Source: Pseudomonadota bacterium (GTDB lineage Bacteria; Myxococcota_A; UBA796; UBA9615). From it: 64,000 bases of DNA. Location: assembly GCA_024229515.1 (NCBI GenBank), contig JAAESI010000029.1, forward strand, positions 1 through 64,000, in the 5' to 3' direction. Position numbers and translations under genes: made by a program. Under the pieces are notes generated by a model. The model saw only the letters and a list, made by a program, of their open reading frames with translations. It was not told the DNA's origin and searched no databases. Below, piece after piece: positions 44,355-53,204 of the stretch (positions within the stretch are counted from its first letter, which is position 1; every line of letters starts with the position of its first letter).

Positions 44355-46624
44355 GGCAGCTGCACTACGACCGCGCAGCCGGATGAGGCGTCGGGGCTGA
44401 GGGTGCCGCTGACCGCGCCGGTGGTTCCGTAGTTCACGACGATGACGCCGGCCGCGCCGCCGCCCCCGCCGGATTGGATACCGCCGCCACCGCCGCCGGG
44501 CGAGGAACCTGCGCCGGCGCTTCCACCGGTGGTCGAGCCGGGGACCCACAGCACGTTGCCGTGGCCGCCGCGACCGGCCCCGGCGCTGACCAGCCCGCTG
44601 ACTGCGACGTCCTCGCCCTCCAGCAGGATGCCGCCCCCGGAGCCGCCACCGCCGCCGCCGCCCCAGGCGTCGCCACCGCGACCGCCGTCCGCCCCGATGA
44701 CGCCGCTCACCGTCAGGGCGCCGATCGTCGAGATCTGCACCGCACCGCCCCCGGCCCCACCGCCGCCGCCCCCGCCGTTGGGGTTGAAGTCGGTGTCGGA
44801 GACGCCGCCGGCGCCGCTGGATCCGGCTTCCAGGGGGACCAGGTCCGCGGTGCCGTAGGGATCGCCCCCGTCGCCACCGAAGCCGCCGTCGCCGCCGTTG
44901 TCGCCGCCGTCGCCACCCGCGCTCAAGGTGCCGGGGGAGCCCGCAACCGAAGGCCGGTCGCCCATGCCGCCGCCGCCGCCCCAGCAGTAACCCGCGCCGC
45001 CGCCGCCGTTGCCGTAGTGGATGCCCGGGCCTCCGAAGCCGCCGCCGCCGTCGCCGAAGCCGGCGGTGCCGCCGGTGTACGCGTTGTTGGAGCCTGCGCC
45101 GCCCGTCGCGCCGCCCGCGGTGCCCGCTCCGCCCGCGTTGGGGCCGCCGGTGGTGAGGGCGTCTGCTCCGACGCCGCCGCCCGCCAGCAGAGTGCCGTCG
45201 ATGGCGACGTCGTCCGATGAGGTGAGGACCAGCGGCCGGCTCCCCACCACGTCCACGGTGACGCCGGCGAGGATCGAGATCCCGGCCGCGTTGAAGACGC
45301 CCAGGTCGGGTCCGCCGGACTGGGTCACGGCGTCGAACCAGACGCCGTCCACGAGGCCCGTGCCGGCTGCCCGCACGCCCGCGATCTCGCCGGTATCGGT
45401 GTCGATCGTGGTGTCCGAGTCGACGACCAGCGCGCCGGTGCCCTCGTACAGGACCGTGTCGGGCACGTTGCTGATGTCGATGCAGGCGCCGTTGTCGACC
45501 ACCGTGTCGCAGTCGTTGTCGGCCCCGTCGCAGGCCTCGGAGTTCCCCGTGAAGTTGTTGATGTCGGCATCGTCGCAGTCGCCATCGCACTCGGTCTGGC
45601 CGTCCGTGTCGTCGTCGATCTCGTCGCCGCCCAGGAGCGTGTCGCAGTCGTTGTCGAAGCCGTCGCAGACCTCGGGGTTGCCGTCGAAGTTGTTGACGTC
45701 GGTGTCGTCGCAGTCGCCTGCGCACTCGGCCTGGCCGTCGGTGTCGTTGTCGATCTCGTCGGACGCCACCACCGAGTCGCAGTTGTTGTCGAAGCCGTCG
45801 CAGACCTCGGCGTTGCCGTCGAAGTTGTTGATGTCGGCGTCATCGCAGTCGCCGTTGCACTCGGTCTGGCCGTCCGTGTCGTCGTCGATCTCGTCGCCGC
45901 CCAGGAGCGTGTCGCAGTCGTTGTCGAAGCCGTCGCAGACCTCGGCGTTGCCGTCGAAGTTGTTGATGTCGGCGTCGTCGCAGTCGCCTGCGCACTCGGC
46001 CTGGCCGTCGCCGTCGTCGTCGATCTCGGTGCTCGGCACGGCCGCATCGCAGTCGTTGTCGAAGCCGTCGCAGGCCTCGGCGTTGCCGTCGAAGTTGGCG
46101 ATGTCGGCGTCGTCGCAGTCGCCGGCGCACTCGGTCTGGCCGTCGCCGTCGTCGTCGATCTCGTCACCGCCGAGGGCGCCGTCGCAGTTGTTGTCGGCGT
46201 CGTCGCAGACCTCGCCGTTCCCGGGGTAGTTGGCCGCGTCGGCGTCGTCGCAGTCGTCGTCGAGCGTGCCCGGGAGGCCGTCGACGCCGCACACGCTCAC
46301 GCCATCGCCGTCGTCGTCCACGGCGCAGGCCTCGACCGCGGAGTCGTCATCGTCGCCGGTGGAATCGTCGTCGTCGTCGCCCGCGGAGTCGTCGTCGTCG
46401 CCCGCGGAGTCGTCGTCGTCCCCGGAGGAGTCGTCGTCGTCCGTCGCGTCGTCGTCGTCGTCGCCCGCGCTGTCGTCGTCGTCATCGTCGTCCGTCGTGT
46501 CGTCGTCGTCGCCGACCGCGGTGTCGTCGTCGCCCCCCAGGCCGACGGAGTCGTCGTCGTCGTCAGGGCAAGCGGCGAGCGAGAGGAGCAGCAGCAGCGC
46601 GATCAGGGTGCGAAGAGCGGTCAT
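44351..46624 (-). CDS. Lipoprotein with Asp-rich linker, MopE-type repeats and glycine-rich C-terminal domain
   Basis: A 757-residue lipoprotein (lipobox LAAC). It carries about 75 residues of DDDDSAG-type linker, then six MopE-type repeats of about 45 residues (pattern DGQTEC-GDCDDADINNFDGNAEVCDGFDNDCD), which bind calcium or other metals through Asp and paired Cys. From about residue 385 comes a beta-helix-like domain that turns into a glycine-rich region (GGGGGGGAGGGAVQIST). Such glycine-rich ends occur in bacterial surface fibres. GGAGG lies nine bases before ATG 46624. It is almost certainly exported and outer-membrane-attached. Confidence 0.85.
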   Translation of the reverse strand: MTALRTLIALLLLLSLAACPDDDDDSVGLGGDDDTAVGDDDDTTDDDDDDDSAGDDDDDATDDDDSSGDDDDSAGDDDDSAGDDDDDSTGDDDDSAVEACAVDDDGDGVSVCGVDGLPGTLDDDCDDADAANYPGNGEVCDDADNNCDGALGGDEIDDDGDGQTECAGDCDDADIANFDGNAEACDGFDNDCDAAVPSTEIDDDGDGQAECAGDCDDADINNFDGNAEVCDGFDNDCDTLLGGDEIDDDTDGQTECNGDCDDADINNFDGNAEVCDGFDNNCDSVVASDEIDNDTDGQAECAGDCDDTDVNNFDGNPEVCDGFDNDCDTLLGGDEIDDDTDGQTECDGDCDDADINNFTGNSEACDGADNDCDTVVDNGACIDISNVPDTVLYEGTGALVVDSDTTIDTDTGEIAGVRAAGTGLVDGVWFDAVTQSGGPDLGVFNAAGISILAGVTVDVVGSRPLVLTSSDDVAIDGTLLAGGGVGADALTTGGPNAGGAGTAGGATGGAGSNNAYTGGTAGFGDGGGGFGGPGIHYGNGGGGAGYCWGGGGGMGDRPSVAGSPGTLSAGGDGGDNGGDGGFGGDGGDPYGTADLVPLEAGSSGAGGVSDTDFNPNGGGGGGGAGGGAVQISTIGALTVSGVIGADGGRGGDAWGGGGGGGSGGGILLEGEDVAVSGLVSAGAGRGGHGNVLWVPGSTTGGSAGAGSSPGGGGGGIQSGGGGGAAGVIVVNYGTTGAVSGTLSPDASSGCAVVVQLP
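45510..46200 (-). repeat. Tandem 135-bp repeats coding the MopE-type units
   Basis: Near-identical units recur every 135 bp; for example the word GTCGCAGT(C/T)GTTGTCGAAGC on the plus strand recurs at about 45641, 45776, 45911 and 46046. The high nucleotide identity suggests recent duplication or gene conversion. Confidence 0.8.
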
Positions 46625-46663
46625 GGGGCCTCCGCGCGCAGCTTACTTGCCCGCCGCGCCGCG

Positions 46664-48475
46664 CTAGGGGCTCAACGACGCCCACCCGATCCGATCGTGG
46701 ACGGCGGTCCCCCAGAAACCCGCGTTCCCGTCGTGCTCCGCCGCGACCTCGGCCAGCGCCTCCTCCAGGGCCTCCGCCCCCTCCTCGCAGAAGGTGATGA
46801 CGGCCGGCGAGATGCAGTTGGTCTCCGCCGCGATCGTGAGCGGCCGGCCGATCTGCTCCGCGTACGCGACCTCCGAGGCGGAGAACGCAACCATGGCTCC
46901 GGCGGTGTCCCGGTAGGCCATGACGACGGCCGAGTCGAGCCGATCCAACACCAGCTCCGACAGGGGCCGCGCGGAGCCGTCGTACGTCGACGTGTGCTCA
47001 TCGAACCAGAAGGGGATCGCGGCCTCCAGCGTCAGACCGCTCCCCGCCAGGGTGCTGCCCAACTCCTCCAGCAGGCCCAGGTACTGATCCCCAACCGCCA
47101 CCGAGTCGGCGTCCCACTCCTCCAGCAGGTACGGCTCCACGTCGAACTGGACCCCCACGGGCGCGGCTCCGAGCAGCGAGGCCGCAAACGCCCCGGCAGC
47201 GTCCGCGAGCGCGACCGCCTCGTCGTGGTGCGCATCCAGGGCCCACTCGGGGGCGCCGAAGAGCAGCGTGACCTCGATCTCCGATCCCCCCGCCAGCTCG
47301 ACGAACGCGCTCAGCGACGCGGGATCGTCCTGCACGAGGGCCTCAGACTCGAGGTAGACGCGAGTCACGCCGTGCTCGTTCGCGAACGCGACGACGTCGG
47401 CTCGGCCGGCGGCGGTCTGCACCTCCTTCCAGTCCCACGCCCACACCCCTCGATTCGTTGGCGCGGGGCAGGTCAGGTGGGGGCCTACGCAGGCGAACCC
47501 CTCCCCCCAGGAACCGCCCTCGGGACCGCCGTAGGGGCCGATGTCGAACGCGCTGCCATCGGGGTCGGCGCCGAACAGCCCCCCGTCGACGCAGCCGCCT
47601 CCGGGAGCGAAGTCGGGGGGGGAGGGAAGGTCCGCGGGCGCGTCGCAACCATCGTGGATCGTCGCGTATTCGTTGGCCGAGACGAGCCCGGACGTGTCGA
47701 CGAGCGCGTCCAGCGAGTTCCCCAGCAGCACCAGCTCCCAGGCCTGCACGCCGTTGCCGTACACCCCGTAGGTGACGTCGGTGATGAGGTTGTTCCAGAC
47801 GTACGAGATGGGGAGCACTTCCCCGGGGTCCCGCCGGTGGTAGATGCCGGCGGCCGCGTTGCTGATGAGGTTGTGCTTCGCCCGCCACCGGGTCCCCCCC
47901 GCGTACACCCCCAGGCCGCCGCCGACGCCGACGATCAGGTTGTTCTCGACCAGCACGTACGTCGCGTCCCCCGAGTCGTACAGCACGAGTCCGTAGCGGT
48001 TGTTCAGGATGCGGTTGTGCCGCACGGTCGCCGCTCCGTCCACGCCCTGCGTCTTCACGCCGATGCGCCGGTCCTGGATCTGGCACGCCTCCAACGTGAA
48101 CGGTCGGGTCGCGGTGACGGCGGCGGCACCGGGGGCCGCGGTGGTCCCGTCGAACAGCAGCGAGCGCACCTCGATGCCGATCGCCGACAGCGTCCAGCCC
48201 GCTCCCGTGGGCACGATCCGGGTTCCCAGGTCGGGCGCCCCCACGACGGTCACCGAGACGGCGACGGTGACCGACTCGGGGTAGTCGCCCGCCGCGATCT
48301 GCACCTCGTCGCCCGAGGCGGCGGCCCCCACGGCGGCGCCGATCGTGTGGAACGGATGATCGACGGATCCGTCCTCGATCGGGTCCACCGAGGCGCCATC
48401 GACGTGGAGCGTGGCGGCCGCGGCGGGGGTGGAAGCGAGCAGGGCGAGGGCAGTCAGGAGGATCGGGCGGGCCAT
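46664..48475 (-). CDS. Secreted right-handed beta-helix protein with a second barrel-like domain
   Basis: A 603-residue protein with a signal peptide ending PAAAA-T. Residues 25-290 form a right-handed parallel beta-helix: the opening VDPIEDGSVDHPFHTIGAAV and rungs such as NRILNNRYGLVLYDSGDATYV and NLISNAAAGIY. Residues 340-603 have an alternating strand-helix pattern of a TIM barrel (GVTRVYLESEAL, VGVQFDVEPYLLEEW, SAVVMAYRDTAG), reminiscent of glycoside hydrolases, with acidic residues at DVEPY and ETNCIS as possible catalytic sites. The substrate is unknown. Confidence 0.7.
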   Translation of the reverse strand: MARPILLTALALLASTPAAAATLHVDGASVDPIEDGSVDHPFHTIGAAVGAAASGDEVQIAAGDYPESVTVAVSVTVVGAPDLGTRIVPTGAGWTLSAIGIEVRSLLFDGTTAAPGAAAVTATRPFTLEACQIQDRRIGVKTQGVDGAATVRHNRILNNRYGLVLYDSGDATYVLVENNLIVGVGGGLGVYAGGTRWRAKHNLISNAAAGIYHRRDPGEVLPISYVWNNLITDVTYGVYGNGVQAWELVLLGNSLDALVDTSGLVSANEYATIHDGCDAPADLPSPPDFAPGGGCVDGGLFGADPDGSAFDIGPYGGPEGGSWGEGFACVGPHLTCPAPTNRGVWAWDWKEVQTAAGRADVVAFANEHGVTRVYLESEALVQDDPASLSAFVELAGGSEIEVTLLFGAPEWALDAHHDEAVALADAAGAFAASLLGAAPVGVQFDVEPYLLEEWDADSVAVGDQYLGLLEELGSTLAGSGLTLEAAIPFWFDEHTSTYDGSARPLSELVLDRLDSAVVMAYRDTAGAMVAFSASEVAYAEQIGRPLTIAAETNCISPAVITFCEEGAEALEEALAEVAAEHDGNAGFWGTAVHDRIGWASLSP

Positions 48476-48534
48476 GACTCACGGGTAACCGCCGCCCCTG
48501 GGCGTGCCCGCCGCATGTTGATGTGAGCTTTGTT

Positions 48535-48568
48535 GGAACCTCCCGGGGGGCCCGCGCGTGTATAGATT
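48535..48568 (+). promoter_or_regulatory. Putative promoters of the ECF sigma operon
   Basis: GGAACC (48535-48540), a 16-bp spacer and CGTGTA (48557-48562) fit the consensus of promoters read by ECF sigma factors, suggesting autoregulation. A TAGATT hexamer (48563-48568) ends six bases before GTG 48575 and could serve a housekeeping sigma. Both would give an almost leaderless transcript. Confidence 0.45.
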
Positions 48569-48574
48569 CGAGCC

Positions 48575-49111
48575 GTGCCCTCGCCCGCCCCGGAACTGAC
48601 CCTCGTTCGTGCCACGCAAGGCGATCCGCGGGCCCAGCGGGCGCTGCTGGAGGCCCACGGCGCGATGGTCTACGGCCTCTGCCGCCGCCTCACCCCGGAC
48701 CCCGACGACGCCTACCAGGAGATCTGGGCCAAGGTCCTCGTCGCGCTCCCCCGGTTCAACCTGGGCGGTGCCGCCTCGGTGCGGACCTGGATCGGCACCA
48801 TCGCCCGCCGCCACCTCATCGACCGCCATCGCCGTCGCACCGTGCGCGGCGAGGTCGTGCCCCTGCACGAAGACGCCCCCGGCGCCGACGCCCCCGGCGC
48901 CCGCCTCGCCGAGCGCCGCCGCGCCGTCCGCCTCGAAGCCGCCCTCGCGCGCCTCCCCGACGCCCAACGCCGGGTCGTGGTCCTGCACCACCTCCAGGGG
49001 GCCGCCCTGGCCGACATCGCCCGGGACGAAGGCGCCTCGATCGGCACCATCAAGTCACGCCTGCACCGCGGCCGAGGACGCCTCGCGGAGCTGCTCGGAG
49101 GGAGCTCATGA
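48575..49111 (+). CDS. ECF-type RNA polymerase sigma factor
   Basis: A 178-residue group IV sigma factor. Region 2 (about 15-85) contains PDDAYQEIWAKVLVALPRF, which binds the beta-prime clamp and the -10 element, and region 4 (about 120-175) contains LPDAQRRVVVLHHLQGAALADIA then SIGTIKSRLHRGRGRL, which binds the -35. The linker between them is short and acidic, as in ECF factors. Its stop overlaps the ATG of the downstream gene (ATGA), an arrangement typical of a sigma with its anti-sigma. Confidence 0.93.
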   Translation: MPSPAPELTLVRATQGDPRAQRALLEAHGAMVYGLCRRLTPDPDDAYQEIWAKVLVALPRFNLGGAASVRTWIGTIARRHLIDRHRRRTVRGEVVPLHEDAPGADAPGARLAERRRAVRLEAALARLPDAQRRVVVLHHLQGAALADIARDEGASIGTIKSRLHRGRGRLAELLGGSS

Positions 49112-50316
49112 GCGTCTACGAAGACCTCAGCCGCCTGCTGGACGGAGAGCTCGATGGCGACGCCGCCGACGCCCTCCGCGCCCGCATCGCCGCCGAACCG
49201 GAGCTGGAAGCCGCGTGGTTGGCGATGCAGGCCCTCCCCGCCCACCTGATGGCGCTGCCCGAGGTCGAGCCCCCGCCCGAGTTGAACGACGCCGTGCTCG
49301 CCGGCCGGGATCACCAACCGGCGCTCCGCCGCATCACCCGGCGCTGGAGCCGGCCCGCCGCCGTCGCCGCCGCGATGGCCCTCGTCTGGCTGTGGACCCG
49401 CCCCGGCCCGGCCGCCGTACTGGTCTCCGGATCGCAGTTTGTGGATGGGCAAGCAACGCTGCAGGCAGCCCATGTCGAGGTCGAAGTGAACGGCCGCGCC
49501 CTGATCGAAGTGGAACCTCCGGAGGGGGTCCTGCGTGAACCCGGTCAGGAGGTTGAAGACATGAACCGAACCCACTTGCTGAGCGCCCTCGCCGGAGCCG
49601 CCGTCACCGTCACCGTCTACCAGGGAGCCGCCGTCGTCCGCGCCGACGAAGGCCCCCCCGTCACCGTCGCCGCCGGGGACGTGCACGTCGTCGGAACGCC
49701 GACCGCGGCCGCGCCGCCGGCCGCACCAGAGCAGCCCCAGCGGGTCTCCATTCGGCTGGACGGCAACGCCTCGCCGGCCGAGCGCGAGGCCATGCTGGCC
49801 GCTGAGATCGGCCGGCTCCGCGACGAGCTCACCCGCGCCGAGATGAGCAGCGACATCGCCCGCGGCCAGCTCGCCTCGCACGAGGGCGAACCGATTGCCT
49901 GGCCCGAGGATCTCGACGACGTCTACCGCCCCGAAGGCTTCGAAGCGAACATCGAGGCCGCCCTCGCGGAGGTCCCGTTCGGCGAGATCGAGGTCCTGGA
50001 CTGCAGCGAGTACCCCTGCTTCGCGGTCATCCGCAGCGCCGAGACTGGCGACGGCTGGCAGGACCCGGTTCGCGAGTTCGCCGATCTCCTCAAGGCCCGC
50101 GCCGGCGACAACACCGGCGTGATGAAGCACCTCTCCGGCATCGGCCGCGACGGCGAGGAGCTTCGCTACGCGGGCATCTCCTACGGCCCCAACGAGGACG
50201 GCAACGACGAGGCCGACGTGCTCCAGCGCACCGGCTTCCGCATCAACTCGGTGATCGAGGGCCTCGCCGAAGAGGCCATGCCCGAACGCCAGACCGAGGA
50301 CGTCGACACCGATTGA
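49108..50316 (+). CDS. Putative anti-sigma factor fused to a FecR-like/effector module
   Basis: 402 residues starting at ATG 49108 with GGAGGGAG before it. Residues 1-65 form an anti-sigma N-domain (LLDGELDGDAADALRARI...) without zinc ligands. A membrane helix follows at about 84-100 (AAVAAAMALVWLW). A FecR-like stretch (VLVSGSQFVDGQATLQAAHVEVEVNG) precedes a second segment that begins MNRTHLLSALAGAAVTVTVYQ at residue 152, which looks like the start of another exported protein. The last 200 residues hold a coiled coil and an unrecognised domain with one CSEYPC pair. It should hold the sigma factor at the membrane. Confidence 0.75.
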   Translation: MSVYEDLSRLLDGELDGDAADALRARIAAEPELEAAWLAMQALPAHLMALPEVEPPPELNDAVLAGRDHQPALRRITRRWSRPAAVAAAMALVWLWTRPGPAAVLVSGSQFVDGQATLQAAHVEVEVNGRALIEVEPPEGVLREPGQEVEDMNRTHLLSALAGAAVTVTVYQGAAVVRADEGPPVTVAAGDVHVVGTPTAAAPPAAPEQPQRVSIRLDGNASPAEREAMLAAEIGRLRDELTRAEMSSDIARGQLASHEGEPIAWPEDLDDVYRPEGFEANIEAALAEVPFGEIEVLDCSEYPCFAVIRSAETGDGWQDPVREFADLLKARAGDNTGVMKHLSGIGRDGEELRYAGISYGPNEDGNDEADVLQRTGFRINSVIEGLAEEAMPERQTEDVDTD

Positions 50317-50327
50317 ATCGCACGCCA

Positions 50328-50374
50328 GCGGCGCTCCTCCACCTGCGAAACCCCACGCAGGAAGGAGGTGCCGC
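50328..50374 (+). promoter_or_regulatory. Hairpin enclosing the Shine-Dalgarno of the MATE gene
   Basis: GCGGCGCTCCTCC-ACCTGCG (50328-50347) can pair imperfectly with CGCAGG-AAGGAGGTGCCGC (50356-50374), leaving the loop AAACCCCA. The right arm contains the AGGAGGT ribosome-binding site and ends directly at ATG 50375, so the closed form should block initiation. Confidence 0.5.
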
Positions 50375-51772
50375 ATGACCGTTCGCACCATGGATTTGCC
50401 TACGAAAGTAGGCGTGCGCGACGTCCTGGTCCTCAGCTGGCCCATCATGATTTCGATGCTGTCGTTCACGGCGATGATCGTGGTGGACAGCATCTACGTG
50501 GCCCAGCTCGGCACCGCGCCCTTAGCGGCGATGGGGCTCGCCACGGCGGTCACCTTCCTGCTCATCAGCTTCGGCATGGGGCTGCTCCGCGCGACTAAGG
50601 TCGTGGTCGCCCAGCGCTCCGGCGCAGGCGATCACGGCGCGGTCGAGCGGAGCGTCATCCAGGCCGTCGTGATGGCGGTAGGTCTGGGCCTCGTCGGCGC
50701 CTGCTTCGCCCCCTTCGGCGACCTCATGTTCTCTGTCATGGGCGGCAGCGCGGAGGTCAACGAGCACGCGGACGCCTACTACACCGTCCGCGTCCTCGGC
50801 TTGCCGTTCGCCTTCACCCTGATCGCGCTGAAGGCGTGGTTCGAAGGGCGGGGCGACACCCGCACGCCGATGGTGGCGACGCTGTTCACCAACGGGCTCA
50901 ACATCGGCCTGGACCCCGTCTTCATCTTCGGGTGGGGGTTCATACCGGCGATGGGCACCGGCGGGGCGGCGTTGGCGACCGTGCTGGCCTGCCTCGGCGG
51001 GCTTGCGTTCGCGGCCTGGAGAACGCGGCTGGCGCTGGCCAACAGCGTCGTGCGGTGGCGGATCGAGCTTCCGCTGGCCAAGGAGATGCTCCGCATCGGG
51101 TTCCCCATGGGGTTCGGGCGGCTGATCGACGTCGGCGCGTGGCTGGTGTTCGTCTCGATGCTCGCGCGGTTGGGCGACGCCGAACTGGCGGCGCACGTCA
51201 TCGTGATGCGGATCGTGTCGGTGAGCTTCCTCCCCGGCTACGCGATCGGCGAAGCCTCGGGCGTGTTCGTCGGCATGGGCATCGGCGCCGGCAAGCCGGA
51301 GATCACACGGCAGGCGTTCAAGGCGGGCGTGCTCTGCGCGACCGTGTTGATGACGGCGATGAGCGTCATCTTCGTGCTGTTCCCGGGCCCCTTCATCGGG
51401 CTGTTCGGGGCGAGCGCGGAGGTGGTCGAAGTGGCGACGATGCTGATGGTGGTGGCGGCGGCGTTCCAGCTGGTCGACGCCCCCGCGACGGTCGGCATCT
51501 GCGCGCTCAACGGCGCCGGGGACACCCGGTTCGTGATGGTCGCGACCTCGCTCGCGGTCTGGCTCGGCAACCTCCCGCTGGCCTACACGCTGGCGATGGT
51601 GGTCGGCTGGGGCGCGGTCGGAGCCTGGATCGGGCTGACGGTCGAGATCACGCTCATCGCGCTGATGATGCTGTGGCGGATCCAGGGCTCGACGTGGCTG
51701 TCCAAGGGGCTCAAGCCGCTGGACGTGACCGCCAACGACCCCGTCTCCGAGGGCGAAGTCGTGGCCGCCTGA
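50375..51772 (+). CDS. MATE family efflux transporter
   Basis: A 465-residue inner-membrane protein with twelve hydrophobic helices, the size and helix count of the MATE family, which exports cationic drugs or metabolites in exchange for Na+ or H+. The family-typical motifs are visible: IMISMLSFTAMIVVDSIYVAQLG in the first helix, KAWFEGRGDTRTPM at the loop after helix 4 and the symmetrical NGAGDTRFVM in the second half. The start is fixed by a perfect AGGAGGT, itself buried in a hairpin. It follows the anti-sigma gene on the same strand with a 58-bp gap. Confidence 0.92.
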   Translation: MTVRTMDLPTKVGVRDVLVLSWPIMISMLSFTAMIVVDSIYVAQLGTAPLAAMGLATAVTFLLISFGMGLLRATKVVVAQRSGAGDHGAVERSVIQAVVMAVGLGLVGACFAPFGDLMFSVMGGSAEVNEHADAYYTVRVLGLPFAFTLIALKAWFEGRGDTRTPMVATLFTNGLNIGLDPVFIFGWGFIPAMGTGGAALATVLACLGGLAFAAWRTRLALANSVVRWRIELPLAKEMLRIGFPMGFGRLIDVGAWLVFVSMLARLGDAELAAHVIVMRIVSVSFLPGYAIGEASGVFVGMGIGAGKPEITRQAFKAGVLCATVLMTAMSVIFVLFPGPFIGLFGASAEVVEVATMLMVVAAAFQLVDAPATVGICALNGAGDTRFVMVATSLAVWLGNLPLAYTLAMVVGWGAVGAWIGLTVEITLIALMMLWRIQGSTWLSKGLKPLDVTANDPVSEGEVVAA

Positions 51773-51779
51773 ACCCGGG

Positions 51780-51785
51780 TATCGT
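51780..51785 (+). promoter_or_regulatory. Putative -10 hexamer TATCGT for the M20 peptidase gene
   Basis: TATCGT ends nine bases before ATG 51795; no Shine-Dalgarno is present. Confidence 0.35.
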
Positions 51786-51794
51786 CGGCCGCCT

Positions 51795-53204
51795 ATGGGC
51801 CGACGCATCTCGATCTCCGCGACGCTCCTGGCGGTCGTCCTCGTCCTCCCCCTCGGGGCGGCCGGGGACGATCGTCCAGGGCTCGTCGAGCGCACCCGGG
51901 CGACCCTCGCCACGCTGGTCGCGTTCGACACCACCAATCCCCCCGGCAACGAGGCCGAGCTGGCCGCCTGGGCGCGCGACAGCCTCGCCGCCGACGGCAT
52001 CGACGCCCGCCTCGTCGGGCCCCCCGACGCCGACGGCCGAGCCAACCTGATCGCCCGCGTCCCCGGCCGCAGCAAGTCCAAGAAGCCGCTCGTCGTCGTC
52101 GCCCACGTCGACGTGGTGGGGACCGAAGGCCAGGCCTGGACCACCGACCCGCTGACCCTCACCGAGCAGGACGGCTTCGTCTACGGACGGGGCGTCATCG
52201 ACAACAAGGGCATGGTGGCCGCCTCCATCGAGATCCTCCGCGCGATGGCGCTGAGCGGAAAGAAGCCGAAGCGCGACGTGGTCCTGCTGCTCGCCGCGGA
52301 CGAGGAGTCCGGGGGCACCGTCGGCACCGGCTGGCTACTCGCCAACGAGCCGGATCTTCTGGAGGCCGAGTACGTGCTGAACGAGGGCGGCGACGTGCGC
52401 ATCGTCGGGGACGGGGTCGCCTACGTCGGGCTGCAGACGACCGAGAAGCTCTCCTACACCTTCACCCTCACGGCCGACGGGCAGGACGGGCACAGCTCGA
52501 TGCCGCTGCCCAACAACGCGATCGCCCGCCTCGGCGCCGCGGTCGCCGACGTGTCGGTGCTGCGCTGGCCGCTGCGCACGCTGCCGACCACGCGCGCCTT
52601 CGCCGAGGGGGTCGCCGGCTCCCTGGAAGCGCCGATGGACACCACCATCGCCGCGGTCGCGGAGGTGGCGCCGGGGGATCCGGTCCCCAAGGTCCACGAG
52701 CCGACGCTGGAGGCCGACCCCTTCTGGAACGCGAGCCTGCGGACCACCTGCGTGCCGACGATGATCGACGGCGGCACCCGGTCCAACGCGCTGCCCGCCC
52801 GCGCCACCGCGAAGGTCAACTGCCGCCTCCTTCCGGATGAGGACGTCAACGCAGCCGCCGCGCTCCTGTCGGAGACCGTCGAGCCCCACGGCGTGACCGT
52901 CACGTTCAACAACAGCGGCAAGGTGAGCCCCGTCTCCCCCGAGGACGGCCCCGTCTTCAAGGCCGCCCGCGCCGCCGCCGGCGACGTCTGGCCCGACGCG
53001 GTGGTCGCCCCCTTCATGGGCACCGGAGGCACCGACTGCCGCCGCTTCCGCACCGCCGGCGCGGCCTGCTACGGGTTGCTCCCCTTCCCCCTGACCGCCG
53101 ACGACGAGCGCCGCATGCACGGCACCGACGAGCGCCTCGGGGTCGATGATCTGGCCGAGGGCACGCTCTTCCTGCAGCAGCTGATCCTGGAGCTCAGCCG
53201 CTAG
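51795..53204 (+). CDS. M20 family metallopeptidase with signal peptide
   Basis: 469 residues with an N-terminal signal (about 1-24), so exported. M20 di-zinc peptidases remove amino acids or acyl groups. The metal ligands are in the expected order: HVD (H104, D106), GRGVIDNKGM (bridging D at about 139), DEES (E-E at about 174) and the late LTADDERRMHGTDE (final H). The dimerisation domain spans about 205-345. Such exported enzymes scavenge dipeptides or carboxypeptidase substrates. It shares CTAG 53201-53204 as stop with the convergent regulator gene. Confidence 0.9.
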   Translation: MGRRISISATLLAVVLVLPLGAAGDDRPGLVERTRATLATLVAFDTTNPPGNEAELAAWARDSLAADGIDARLVGPPDADGRANLIARVPGRSKSKKPLVVVAHVDVVGTEGQAWTTDPLTLTEQDGFVYGRGVIDNKGMVAASIEILRAMALSGKKPKRDVVLLLAADEESGGTVGTGWLLANEPDLLEAEYVLNEGGDVRIVGDGVAYVGLQTTEKLSYTFTLTADGQDGHSSMPLPNNAIARLGAAVADVSVLRWPLRTLPTTRAFAEGVAGSLEAPMDTTIAAVAEVAPGDPVPKVHEPTLEADPFWNASLRTTCVPTMIDGGTRSNALPARATAKVNCRLLPDEDVNAAAALLSETVEPHGVTVTFNNSGKVSPVSPEDGPVFKAARAAAGDVWPDAVVAPFMGTGGTDCRRFRTAGAACYGLLPFPLTADDERRMHGTDERLGVDDLAEGTLFLQQLILELSR

